Shown: piece after piece, positions 1-6,734 of the stretch | How the letters are laid out: the number at the start of each line of letters is the position of its first letter | Numbering within the stretch: position 1 is the stretch's first letter | Source of the DNA: Streptomyces melanogenes | GTDB taxonomy: Bacteria; Actinomycetota; Actinomycetes; Streptomycetales; Streptomycetaceae | Assembly (NCBI RefSeq): GCF_014649795.1 | Contig: NZ_BMTS01000006.1 | Span: 372,001-436,000 of the forward strand | DNA: 64,000 nt | Reading direction: 5' to 3' | Program-made: the position numbers and the translations under genes | The notes under the pieces: generated by a model | The model's input: only the letters and a program-made list of their open reading frames with translations | Databases searched by the model: none | Told to the model about the DNA's origin: nothing

Positions 1-1
1 C

Positions 2-178
2 CTCCAGGCGGGCCTCGCCCAGGACCTGCGGGCACTGGGCCGCCGGGCCCAGGCCGCCGAGCTGCTCCGGGACGCGGTGACGACCCTGACCGTCGCGCTC
101 GGCGAGAACCACCGCCAGACCGCCTACATGCGGAGCGGGGCCCGGCCGTACTGGGACTTCGAGCCGATGCCGGTGTGA
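2..178 (+). CDS. TPR-repeat protein, C-terminal fragment
   Basis: Only the last 58 codons lie in the window. The frame is open from base 2 and stops with TGA at 176-178. The visible part is an amphipathic helical pair, with alanine, leucine and arginine runs followed by a LGENHRQTA segment. That segment resembles the LG-x-x-H-x-x-T signature of TPR_10/TPR_12 repeats found in actinobacterial NB-ARC/TPR proteins. The tail after the repeat is short and ends in Pro-Met-Pro-Val. The N-terminal domain is outside the window, so the protein could be an NB-ARC regulator, an FxsxX-system TPR protein or a plain TPR scaffold. The family call is moderate and no function is assigned. Confidence 0.5.
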   Translation, partial: LQAGLAQDLRALGRRAQAAELLRDAVTTLTVALGENHRQTAYMRSGARPYWDFEPMPV

Positions 179-211
179 TGGCGACTGTGAGCAAAGCCAC
201 GCGCGGCTGGA

Positions 212-244
212 TTTGACACTTCTCTGACGTACTTCTGACGTGGA
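212..244 (+). promoter_or_regulatory. three 11-bp-phased direct repeats, candidate SARP operator
   Basis: TTTGACAC (212-219), TCTGACGT (223-230) and TCTGACGT (234-241) begin exactly 11 bp apart, one helical turn. The last two are identical. SARP activators bind direct heptamer repeats phased at about 11 bp near the -35 region, and two SARP genes lie further right in the same island. The site is about 230 bp upstream of the acyltransferase start at 475. The rest of 179-474 has no convincing gene. It carries the acyltransferase leader and, just before 475, a strong AGGAGGG ribosome binding site. Confidence 0.5.
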
Positions 245-474
245 GCAGGCAATTCCCGTACGTGAACGTGCAGTTACTGTAGTTGATGGCCGAACTCCGC
301 GCTGTCCCGGAGCACCCCGCCTTGAAGCGGAGCGTGATCGTCAAGATCCTTGAAGGGGCCCGGAGCATCGCTCAAGGGGCGCTCCCTTGGGGTGGGCGAC
401 GATCGAACGTGCCGAGAACCTCTCTTCCGAACACGGCGAGAGGCCGACTCCCCATGCCTTCAGGAGGGTTTGCC

Positions 475-1728
475 ATGACTCAAGGCGACACGATCGGCGC
501 CGGGCCGCCGACCGCGGCAGCCGACTCGTCCCGCAGGGCACGGTCCGCGCGCCTGGGCAGGACGACCGGGTTACGCACGGTCGCCACCCGGGACGGCTGG
601 CTGCGCCCCGAGGCCACCCGGCTGCCCTCGCTGACCGGACTGCGCTTCCCCGCGGCCCTCCTGGTCTTCCTCAACCACACCGGACTGCCGTTCCCGTTCC
701 TGCGCCTGGTCAAGGACGACGACGCGGCGATGGACTGGTTCGACATCACCCACAACGCGGGTTCCCTCGGCGTCACGTTCTTCTTCGTCCTCAGCGGATT
801 CGTGCTCACCTGGGCGGTCCGGGAAACGGACACCGTACGCGCCTTCTGGCGGCGCAGGATCGTGAAGATCTACCCGAACTACGCGATCACCTGGGGCCTG
901 GCGATGGTCGCCTTCGCCTCCGCCTATACGCCGACTCGAACGGCGATACTGAACCTGCTCATGGTGCACGTATGGGTGCCGAAGTTCGACGTGTTCTCCA
1001 GCGTGAACCAGCCCAGCTGGTCGCTGGGCTGCGAATTGCTCTTCTATCTTTCCTTCCCGCTGCTGCACAAAGTATTCCGCCGCATCAAGGCCGGGCACCT
1101 CAAGTACTGGATATCCGGTGTGACGGCGGCCATCATCGCCACGCCGTTCTTCACCTATCTGCTGCTGCCGGACGACCCCAACTTCCCCGGCGGCCTGGCG
1201 CTCGGCGCCCGCGCCTCCACGAACCAGTACTGGTTCGCGTACAACTTCCCGCCGATGCGGCTGCTCGACTTCGCGCTCGGCATGCTGGTCGCGCAGGCGG
1301 TGCTCAACGGCCGCTGGTGGAACATCGGCATGACCTGGTCGGGCCTGCTGCTGGCCGGCAGCTATGTGTGGGCCTCCCACGTGCCGTTCCTCTACTCGCA
1401 GCGGTCCATGACCATCATCCCGATCATCTTCCTGATCGCGGCCGCCGCCACCGCCGACGCGAGGAACCAATTCACGCTCTTCCGCAATCGCGCGATGATC
1501 TGGCTCGGCGAAGTCTCCTTCGCCTTCTACCTCGTCCACTTTGTCGTACTCGCATATGTGCGCAAGTGGCTGGGGCACGACATGTACTCGGTGCCGCAGA
1601 CCATCGGCATCGTCCTCGTGGAATTCACGATCGCCCTGCTGGCGTCCTGGGCGCTGTACGCACTCATCGAGCGTCCCATCACCCGTAACTGGTCAAAGCC
1701 CCGGCACCCCAAGGCCGCGGCGAGCTGA
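475..1728 (+). CDS. acyltransferase 3 family membrane protein (OafA/YrhL type)
   Basis: A 417-residue polytopic membrane O-acyltransferase. About 50 hydrophilic N-terminal residues precede the family signature, with Arg57 and His68 in a TGLRFPAALLVFLNH stretch. GVTFFFVLSGFVL follows, and about ten hydrophobic segments run to the C-terminus. In this family the conserved Arg/His pair near the first membrane helix is needed to transfer an acyl group from a donor to a hydroxyl on a sugar, glycolipid or natural product. The frame is open upstream to 283, but ATG 475 has AGGAGGG six bases before it and is the preferred start. It is the first gene right of the phased repeats at 212-244, so SARP control is plausible. 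The substrate cannot be inferred from sequence. It may decorate a secondary metabolite or an envelope polymer. Confidence 0.88.
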   Translation: MTQGDTIGAGPPTAAADSSRRARSARLGRTTGLRTVATRDGWLRPEATRLPSLTGLRFPAALLVFLNHTGLPFPFLRLVKDDDAAMDWFDITHNAGSLGVTFFFVLSGFVLTWAVRETDTVRAFWRRRIVKIYPNYAITWGLAMVAFASAYTPTRTAILNLLMVHVWVPKFDVFSSVNQPSWSLGCELLFYLSFPLLHKVFRRIKAGHLKYWISGVTAAIIATPFFTYLLLPDDPNFPGGLALGARASTNQYWFAYNFPPMRLLDFALGMLVAQAVLNGRWWNIGMTWSGLLLAGSYVWASHVPFLYSQRSMTIIPIIFLIAAAATADARNQFTLFRNRAMIWLGEVSFAFYLVHFVVLAYVRKWLGHDMYSVPQTIGIVLVEFTIALLASWALYALIERPITRNWSKPRHPKAAAS

Positions 1729-1788
1729 CCCGCACCGAACCACTTGCATTCAAGTGGAGTTCAAGATTCGACTGTAAGGATTCCCCCC

Positions 1789-2499
1789 ATGAAGACCATC
1801 GCCCTCATTACAGGTGCCAACAAAGGAATCGGATTCGAGATCGCGCGCCAGCTCGGCGAGCTGGGGGTCACCGCGATCGTGGGCGCGCGTGACGAGAAGC
1901 TCGGCAGGGCCGCCGCCGAGAAGCTCGGCCAGCCCTTCGTACAGATCGACGTGACCGACCCGGAGAGCATCAAGAAGGCCGCCACCTACATCGACCTCGC
2001 CTACGGCAAGCTCGACATCCTGGTGAACAACGCCGGCATCACGGTCTCGCACGAGGACGGCAAGCCGAGCACCACCTCGCTGGAGACCCTCCGCTCGATA
2101 TACGAGACCAATGTGTTCGGTGTCGTCGCGGTGACCAACGCGTTCCTGCCGCTGCTGCGCAAGTCGCCGGCGGGCCGGATCGTCAACCAGTCCAGCGAGA
2201 TGGCCTCGCTCACCAACGTGCTCGACCAGGACCACCCGATCTGGCACGTCAACAACCTGCCGTACAACTCCTCCAAGACCGCGCTCAACATGATCACCGT
2301 GTCCTACGCCAAGGAGCTGTGGGACACCCCGATCAAGGTCAACGCGGTCGACCCGGGCTGGTGCCGCACCGACATCACCGGGGGCGAGGGCTACAAGTCG
2401 GCCGAGCAGGGCGCGGCGATCGCCGTGAAGCTCGCCACCCTGGACGCGGACGGCCCCACCGCCACGTTCGTCCAGGACCAGGGCATACTTCCCTGGTAA
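1789..2499 (+). CDS. short-chain dehydrogenase/reductase (SDR)
   Basis: A 236-residue classical SDR that probably reduces or oxidises a carbonyl/alcohol with NADP(H). The nucleotide-binding TGANKGIG is at residues 8-15 and NNAG at 80-83. The catalytic set is Ser135/136, Tyr159 and Lys163, in a YNSSK motif. The length is normal for the family. The closest general type is the carbonyl-reductase-like group often annotated in actinomycete clusters. ATG 1789 has AAGGA eight bases upstream; a longer in-frame start at 1744 lacks a ribosome binding site. It follows the acyltransferase by 60 bp and precedes the CMD-family gene by 47 bp on the same strand, so the three may form one operon. SDRs are among the oxidoreductases known to accompany ECF41 sigma genes. 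Confidence 0.9.
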   Translation: MKTIALITGANKGIGFEIARQLGELGVTAIVGARDEKLGRAAAEKLGQPFVQIDVTDPESIKKAATYIDLAYGKLDILVNNAGITVSHEDGKPSTTSLETLRSIYETNVFGVVAVTNAFLPLLRKSPAGRIVNQSSEMASLTNVLDQDHPIWHVNNLPYNSSKTALNMITVSYAKELWDTPIKVNAVDPGWCRTDITGGEGYKSAEQGAAIAVKLATLDADGPTATFVQDQGILPW

Positions 2500-2546
2500 G
2501 CATGATCTTTCTCGCTCAACACCCCCACTGCTGAAGGAATATGACG

Positions 2547-3005
2547 ATGTCCACTCCCCGTATGAACAACCCCGCGCAGGTGCTGCCCGACTCGATGGCG
2601 GCCATCGGCGGCCTCATCAAGTCGATCCGCAAGGCCGGTGTCGAGGAGGCCACCCTCGAACTCGTCCACCTGCGCGTCAGCCAGATCAACGGCTGCGGCC
2701 CCTGCCTCGACGCGTCGGCCAAGGCCGCGCAGAAGGCGGGCGTCTCCGACGAGCGCATCTTCTCGGTGGGCGCCTGGCGCGAGACGCCGTTCTACAGCGA
2801 GGCCGAGCGCGCGGCGCTGGCGCTCGCCGAGCACGTCACCCGGCTCGCGGACCGCGAGGACGCCGTGCCGGACGCCGTGTGGGACGAGGCCGCCAAGCAC
2901 TACGACGAGCAGAAGCTGGCCGCCCTGGTCCTCCAGATCGGTGTGGTCAACCTGTTCAACCGCCTCAACGCCTCCACCAAGCAGCAGGCGGGCCAGGCCT
3001 GGTAG
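2547..3005 (+). CDS. carboxymuconolactone decarboxylase (AhpD-like) family protein, CxxC present
   Basis: A 152-residue all-helical protein of the CMD/AhpD superfamily. The redox motif Cys50-Gly-Pro-Cys53 follows an E-x-V-x-L-R-V-S-Q-I-N-G helix, as in AhpD-like peroxidases that use a dithiol to reduce peroxides. The usual His after the second Cys is Asp here, so thiol chemistry is likely but classical AhpD activity is not certain. ATG 2547 is preferred because AAGGA (2534-2538) sits eight bases upstream; ATG 2541 would be too close. A strong hairpin follows at 3010-3051. CMD proteins are the commonest genomic partners of ECF41 sigma factors, one of which starts at 3165. A paralogue lies at 14436. 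Confidence 0.88.
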   Translation: MSTPRMNNPAQVLPDSMAAIGGLIKSIRKAGVEEATLELVHLRVSQINGCGPCLDASAKAAQKAGVSDERIFSVGAWRETPFYSEAERAALALAEHVTRLADREDAVPDAVWDEAAKHYDEQKLAALVLQIGVVNLFNRLNASTKQQAGQAW

Positions 3006-3009
3006 CCGC

Positions 3010-3051
3010 GTCGCACGCCGCCGGGGGCCCGGTTCCCCGGCGGCGTGCGAC
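3010..3051 (+). terminator. rho-independent-type hairpin after the CMD gene
   Basis: A perfect 17-bp stem (3010-3026 with 3035-3051) with an 8-base loop lies five bases after the CMD stop. No U-run follows, as is common in Streptomyces. It separates the CMD gene from the sigma-factor promoter at 3100. Confidence 0.8.
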
Positions 3052-3099
3052 AGTTGGCCGGCCGGGGGACCGGCGAACGAGCCCACCGGCGGCGGACGC

Positions 3100-3140
3100 T
3101 GTCACATTTGCCGGGGTCGGTTCGTCATGGGATTGACGGA
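3100..3140 (+). promoter_or_regulatory. ECF41-type autoregulatory promoter with extended inverted repeat
   Basis: TGTCACA (3100-3106), exactly 16 bases, then CGTC (3123-3126). This is the published ECF41 target signature TGTCACA-N16-CGTC. The -10 element is the left arm of an inverted repeat, CGTCA (3123-3127), N6, TGACGGA (3134-3140), also present at the two other copies in this window. The start codon at 3165 lies about 30 bases downstream of the expected transcription start, so the sigma gene very likely transcribes itself. Confidence 0.85.
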
Positions 3141-3164
3141 ACGCGAACCAAAAGGATGTGACCG

Positions 3165-4061
3165 ATGGACGAGCGCGAGTGGCTGGCGCAGCGATTCGAG
3201 GAGAACCGGAGCCATCTGAGAGCGGTGGCGTACCGGATGCTCGGCTCGCTGACCGAGGCCGACGACGCCGTTCAGGAGTCCTGGCTGAGGCTCAGCCGCG
3301 CCGACACGGACGACATCGAGAACCTGGTCGGCTGGCTGACGACGATCGTGGGCCGGGTCTGTCTGGACATGCTGCGCTCCCGCCGGGCCCGCCGTGAGGA
3401 CCCGCTGGAGGCCCAGGTCACCGAGCCCGCCCTGGACCCGGAGGACGGCGCCGACCCCGAACACCAGGCGCTCCTCGCCGACTCGGTGGGCCTGGCCCTG
3501 CTGGTCGTCCTGGAGACGCTCGACCCCGCCGAGCGGCTGGCGTTCGTGCTGCACGACATGTTCGCGGTGCCCTTCGAGGAGATCGCGCCCATCGTGGACC
3601 GCAGCCCCGCGGCCGCCCGGCAGCTGGCCAGCCGCGCCCGCCGCCGCGTCCAGGGCGTGAACACCCCGCCCGCCCCCGACCTCACCCGGCAGCGCGAGGT
3701 CGTCGAGGCGTTCCTCAGCGCGGCCCGCGGCGGCGACTTCGACGCCCTGGTCGCCGTGCTCGACCCCGACGTCGTGGCCCGCTCGTACGCGGCCGACCGG
3801 CCCGGAACCTCCACCGTGCTGCGCGGTGCCTCCGCCGTGGCCCGGCAGGCGCTCACCTTCGCCCAGTTCGCCAAGTCCGCCGAGCCCGCGCTGGTGGACG
3901 GCTCGCCGGGCGTGGTGGCGGACCGCGGCAAGCCCGGCTACCGCGTGATGAGCTTCGGCTTCTCCGACGAGGGCTTCGCCGACGCGGTGATCACCGAGAT
4001 CGAGGTCATCACCGACCCGGCGCGCCTGGGCGCGCTCGACCTGGTGCTGCTCGACGCCTGA
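3165..4061 (+). CDS. ECF41-like RNA polymerase sigma factor (SigJ type) with SnoaL-like C-terminal domain
   Basis: A 298-residue sigma factor. Region sigma2 is at about residues 10-75 (RAVAYRMLGSLTEADDAVQE) and sigma4 at about 110-165 (FVLHDMFAVPFEEIAPIV). A roughly 125-residue SnoaL_2/NTF2-like extension follows. This layout defines ECF41/SigJ-like factors, which have no cognate anti-sigma and whose tail both inhibits and assists activity. The DGGGK linker motif typical of ECF41 is not evident; the matching stretch reads RSYAADRPG, so this may be a divergent subgroup. ATG 3165 has an AAAGGA-type site upstream. Its own promoter (3100-3140) carries the ECF41 signature. Two matching promoters at 4170 and 14276 suggest a small local regulon of exporter plus CMD protein. 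Confidence 0.92.
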   Translation: MDEREWLAQRFEENRSHLRAVAYRMLGSLTEADDAVQESWLRLSRADTDDIENLVGWLTTIVGRVCLDMLRSRRARREDPLEAQVTEPALDPEDGADPEHQALLADSVGLALLVVLETLDPAERLAFVLHDMFAVPFEEIAPIVDRSPAAARQLASRARRRVQGVNTPPAPDLTRQREVVEAFLSAARGGDFDALVAVLDPDVVARSYAADRPGTSTVLRGASAVARQALTFAQFAKSAEPALVDGSPGVVADRGKPGYRVMSFGFSDEGFADAVITEIEVITDPARLGALDLVLLDA

Positions 4062-4074
4062 GAAGGCGCCCGAG

Positions 4075-4109
4075 AACGGCCCGGTACCGCTTCGGCGGAC
4101 CGGGCCGTT
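4075..4109 (+). terminator. hairpin after the sigma-factor gene
   Basis: A 15-bp GC-rich stem with one bulged A (left arm from AACGGCCCGG at 4075, right arm ending CCGGGCCGTT at 4109) closes on a TTCG tetraloop. A short T-containing tract follows. It starts 13 bases after the stop codon. Confidence 0.78.
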
Positions 4110-4169
4110 GTGCTTTTCGGGTGCATCACCGCAGGTCAGACACCGTTCTAAAACTATTTTTCGTCCAGC

Positions 4170-4210
4170 GGTCACATTCGCGGCGCGGGATCCGTCATAT
4201 CAGTGACGGA
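4170..4210 (+). promoter_or_regulatory. ECF41-type promoter upstream of the DHA2 exporter
   Basis: GGTCACA (4170-4176), exactly 16 bases, then CGTC (4193-4196). It carries the same extension, CGTCA (4193-4197), N6, TGACGGA (4204-4210), as the sigma promoter. Only the first base of the -35 element differs from the consensus. A start near 4203 would leave a leader of about 245 nt before the exporter ATG at 4448. The leader contains GC-rich inverted segments and a 42-codon open frame ending at the exporter start. Confidence 0.8.
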
Positions 4211-4319
4211 CGAGTCCGGGCGGTGAGCCGAGGGGGGCAGCACCGGTGGAGCGTCCGTCGCCCTCGTTCGGGGGCGCCCGTTCGAAGAAGCCCCCGATGG
4301 AGAGCAGCCTTTGACACGT

Positions 4320-4448
4320 ATGGCCCGCGTCCCGAACAGAACTCTCGGGCGGCGTTCCGTATGCGGACGCGGTTGTGTCCGGCAGCCATCCGGCAGCGCC
4401 GGGGGCGCTCTCACCCACTCGATTTCCCATGATTTAGGAGTCTCGTAA
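4320..4448 (+). CDS. possible 42-residue leader ORF coupled to the exporter
   Basis: An ATG at 4320 opens a 42-codon frame whose TAA (4446-4448) overlaps the exporter start as TAATG, a layout compatible with translational coupling. The peptide would be basic, with two cysteines. Codon use (AGA, ACT, GTA, TTA) is unlike neighbouring genes and there is no good ribosome binding site. It may be a chance frame inside the long leader rather than a real gene. Confidence 0.25.
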   Translation: MARVPNRTLGRRSVCGRGCVRQPSGSAGGALTHSISHDLGVS

Positions 4449-5968
4449 TGGCTGCCGCCGACTCACTCCCGAGGTCGGGACCCGCGACGGGCGTGAAGCC
4501 CGGCCTGATCCTGGCGTTCCTGTGCCTGGGCCAGTTCATGGTCTTCCTCGACGTGTCGATCGTGAACCTCGCCCTCCCGTCCATCCAGGACGGGCTCGAC
4601 ATGTCCGATGTCAGTCTCAACTACATCGTGACCGCCTACTCCACCGTGCTCGGCGGCTTCCTGCTGCTCAGCGGCCGGCTCGCCGACACCTTCGGGCGCC
4701 GGCGGCTCCTGATGACCGGCTTCGTGGTGTTCGCCGTCGCCTCGCTCACCTCGGGCCTCGCGCAGAACGCCGCCATGCTGATCACCTCGCGCGGCTTCCA
4801 GGGCCTCGGCTCCTCGATGATCGCCCCCGCCGCGCTCTCGATCCTCACCAACACCTTCCCCGAGGGTGCCGAGCGCAACAAGGCGCTGGGCGTCTGGGGT
4901 TCGCTGGCCGGTATCGCCTCGATCGTCGGCGTGATGCTCGGTGGCGTCCTGGCCGACGGCCCGGGCTGGGAGTGGATCTTCTGGATCAACGTGCCGATCG
5001 GCCTGGGCGTCGTGATCCTGGCCCCGCGCATCCTTCCCGAGAGCAAGTCCGACGCCCCGCGCCAGCGCTTCGACTTCGCCGGCGCCGCGACCCTCACCGC
5101 CGGTCTGCTGCTCCTCATCTTCACCCTCGGTGAGGCCATCAACGTCGGCTGGGGCACCGCCCGTACGATCGGCAGCCTGATCGGCGTCGCCGTTCTGCTC
5201 ATCGCCTTCCTCGTCATCGAGACCAAGGTCGAGGCGCCGATGATGCCGCTGCGCATCTTCCGCCTCAAGACCATGCGCGTCGCCAACTTCTCCGCGATCC
5301 TCGTCTTCGGTACGTTCGGCGCGCTGTTCTTCTTCGCCAGCCTCTTCATGCAGCAGGCGTTCGGTTACTCGCCGATGAAGGCCGGCTTCGCCTATGTGCC
5401 GCTCGCCCTCGCGGTGGCGGTCGGCGCCGGCGTCGCCTCCGGCATGATCACCAAGATGGCCGCCCGCCCGGTGCTCGCCGTCGGTCTGACGCTGACCACC
5501 TCCGGCCTGCTGATCCTGTGGCGCACCGGCGCCGGCAGCTCGTACCCGACGCACCTGCTGCCCGCGTTCGTCCTGCTCGGCCTCGGCTGCGGCATGGTCT
5601 TCGTGACGCTCCAGATCGCCGCGTTCGTCGGCATCCCGGACGAGGAGGCCGGCATCGGCGCCGGTCTCATCAACACCAGCCAGGAGGCCGGTGGCGCCCT
5701 CGGTCTCGCCGTGATCGCGACCATCGCCTACAACGGCCTGGAGGAGAAGCTCTCCAAGACCGGTGGCGACCCCGTCAAGATCCACGACATCCAGGCGACG
5801 GCCAACCACCACGCGTTCCTCTCCGCCGCGATCCTCTGCTTCAGCGCCCTGCTGGTCGCCCTGTTCTTCATGCCGAAGGGCGCGAACTCGATGAGCTCGG
5901 CGCACGCCCACGGCAACGGCGACGCGGAGGTCGCGGGCACGCCCGAGGCCGCCGGAGTAGAGAAGTAG
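4448..5968 (+). CDS. MFS drug exporter, DHA2 (EmrB/QacA) family
   Basis: A 506-residue, 14-transmembrane proton antiporter of the DHA2 type. Motif A is GRLADTFGRRRLLMTG after the second helix. The first helix carries LDVSIVNLALPSIQ, the DHA2 signature, and an antiporter glycine-rich segment (AGIASIVGVMLGGVL) lies in helix 5. The cytoplasmic tail is histidine- and alanine-rich. ATG 4448 has AGGAG seven bases upstream. The gene is preceded by an ECF41-type promoter (4170-4210) and followed by a hairpin at 6018-6051, so it looks like a separate transcript within the sigma regulon. It probably exports a small amphipathic or aromatic compound made or modified by neighbouring oxidoreductases; the substrate is unknown. 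Confidence 0.93.
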   Translation: MAAADSLPRSGPATGVKPGLILAFLCLGQFMVFLDVSIVNLALPSIQDGLDMSDVSLNYIVTAYSTVLGGFLLLSGRLADTFGRRRLLMTGFVVFAVASLTSGLAQNAAMLITSRGFQGLGSSMIAPAALSILTNTFPEGAERNKALGVWGSLAGIASIVGVMLGGVLADGPGWEWIFWINVPIGLGVVILAPRILPESKSDAPRQRFDFAGAATLTAGLLLLIFTLGEAINVGWGTARTIGSLIGVAVLLIAFLVIETKVEAPMMPLRIFRLKTMRVANFSAILVFGTFGALFFFASLFMQQAFGYSPMKAGFAYVPLALAVAVGAGVASGMITKMAARPVLAVGLTLTTSGLLILWRTGAGSSYPTHLLPAFVLLGLGCGMVFVTLQIAAFVGIPDEEAGIGAGLINTSQEAGGALGLAVIATIAYNGLEEKLSKTGGDPVKIHDIQATANHHAFLSAAILCFSALLVALFFMPKGANSMSSAHAHGNGDAEVAGTPEAAGVEK

Positions 5969-6017
5969 AAACGACCTTTGTGAACCGCCCGCTCGCCGCA
6001 TAGGGCTGGGCAGGCCG

Positions 6018-6051
6018 TGGCGCTCCTCCGACACCTGGCGGAGGAGCGCCA
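6018..6051 (+). terminator. hairpin after the DHA2 exporter
   Basis: A perfect 13-bp stem (6018-6030 with 6039-6051) and an 8-base loop, starting about 50 bases after the exporter stop and ending before the PPOX gene ribosome binding site. No U-run is present. Confidence 0.75.
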
Positions 6052-6121
6052 TCGGTCGATAACCGGGGGCCGGGCCGCTGTGGTCGCGGCCCCCTGGAAC
6101 GCCTGGAAGGACGTATCCGCA

Positions 6122-6538
6122 ATGTCACTGCCCCGAGGGCGGACGCGTGCTCCGGAGGTCTCCGCCTCGGTGGAGGCGTTCCTCACCGAGCCGCTCACCG
6201 CCACGCTGACCACCCTGCGGCCCGACGGCTCGCCCCATGTGGCGCCCGTCCGGTTCACCTGGGACGCGGCGTCGGGGCTGGCCCGGGTCATGACGGTGGT
6301 CACCTCGCGCAAGGCGCGCAACGTGCTGGCGAACCCGGGCGGCCGGGCCGCCCTGTGCCAGGTGGAGGGCTTCTCCTGGGTCACCCTGGAGGGCACCGGC
6401 ACGGTCTCGGACGACCCGGCGCGGGTCGCCGAGGGCGTCAAGCGGTACGCCAAGCGCTATTGGTCGGCGCCGCCGAATCCGCCCGGCCGGGTGGTCCTGG
6501 AGATCGCGGTCGACCGGGTGATGAACCTCAACACGTAA
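6122..6538 (+). CDS. PPOX-class (pyridoxamine oxidase fold) F420/FMN-dependent protein
   Basis: A 138-residue split-barrel flavin/deazaflavin-binding protein. Typical elements are an LTTLRPDGSPHVAPVRF strand pair near residues 25-45, a TSRKARNVLANP basic segment that binds cofactor phosphate, and a C-terminal YAKRYWS helix. The length and pattern fit the TIGR03618 PPOX-class F420-dependent group. Such proteins use F420H2 (or FMN) to reduce quinones and enones. The frame extends upstream to 6017, but that region is the hairpin of the previous gene. ATG 6122 has GGAAGGA ten bases upstream and is preferred. It sits between an exporter and an FAD hydroxylase, consistent with redox tailoring of an aromatic compound. 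Confidence 0.85.
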   Translation: MSLPRGRTRAPEVSASVEAFLTEPLTATLTTLRPDGSPHVAPVRFTWDAASGLARVMTVVTSRKARNVLANPGGRAALCQVEGFSWVTLEGTGTVSDDPARVAEGVKRYAKRYWSAPPNPPGRVVLEIAVDRVMNLNT

Positions 6539-6566
6539 TTCACGCACCACACCGCACGGCTTTATC

Positions 6567-6614
6567 GGCGCGGCACCACCGGATGCACCCCATTCGGCGG
6601 CGCCGCGCCTTTTT
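6567..6614 (+). terminator. rho-independent terminator with U-run
   Basis: GGCGCGGC (6567-6574) pairs with GCCGCGCC (6602-6609), with further imperfect pairing inside the loop, followed directly by TTTTT (6610-6614). It lies 28 bases after the PPOX stop. Between here and 6735 there is also a short TGAGT-CGT-ACTCA inverted repeat (6655-6667), a possible regulator site for the hydroxylase. Confidence 0.8.
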
Positions 6615-6734
6615 GTATTGCATACGATCCAACTCCCGTACGGATTCGATGACTTGAGTCGTACTCAGGCGCCCGCTGCCACGATCGGCGATATCGGCTG
6701 AACCATGTCATCCATCTGCACGAGGAGTGCGAAT

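Noticed and set aside
1..178. Interpretation of the left-edge fragment as a SARP-TPR regulator
   Set aside because: Only the tail is visible and it lacks BTAD-specific residues, so no regulator call is made.
4311..4334. TTGACA at 4311-4316 as a second exporter promoter
   Set aside because: No acceptable -10 element lies at 16-19 bases; the only candidate is GAACAG.
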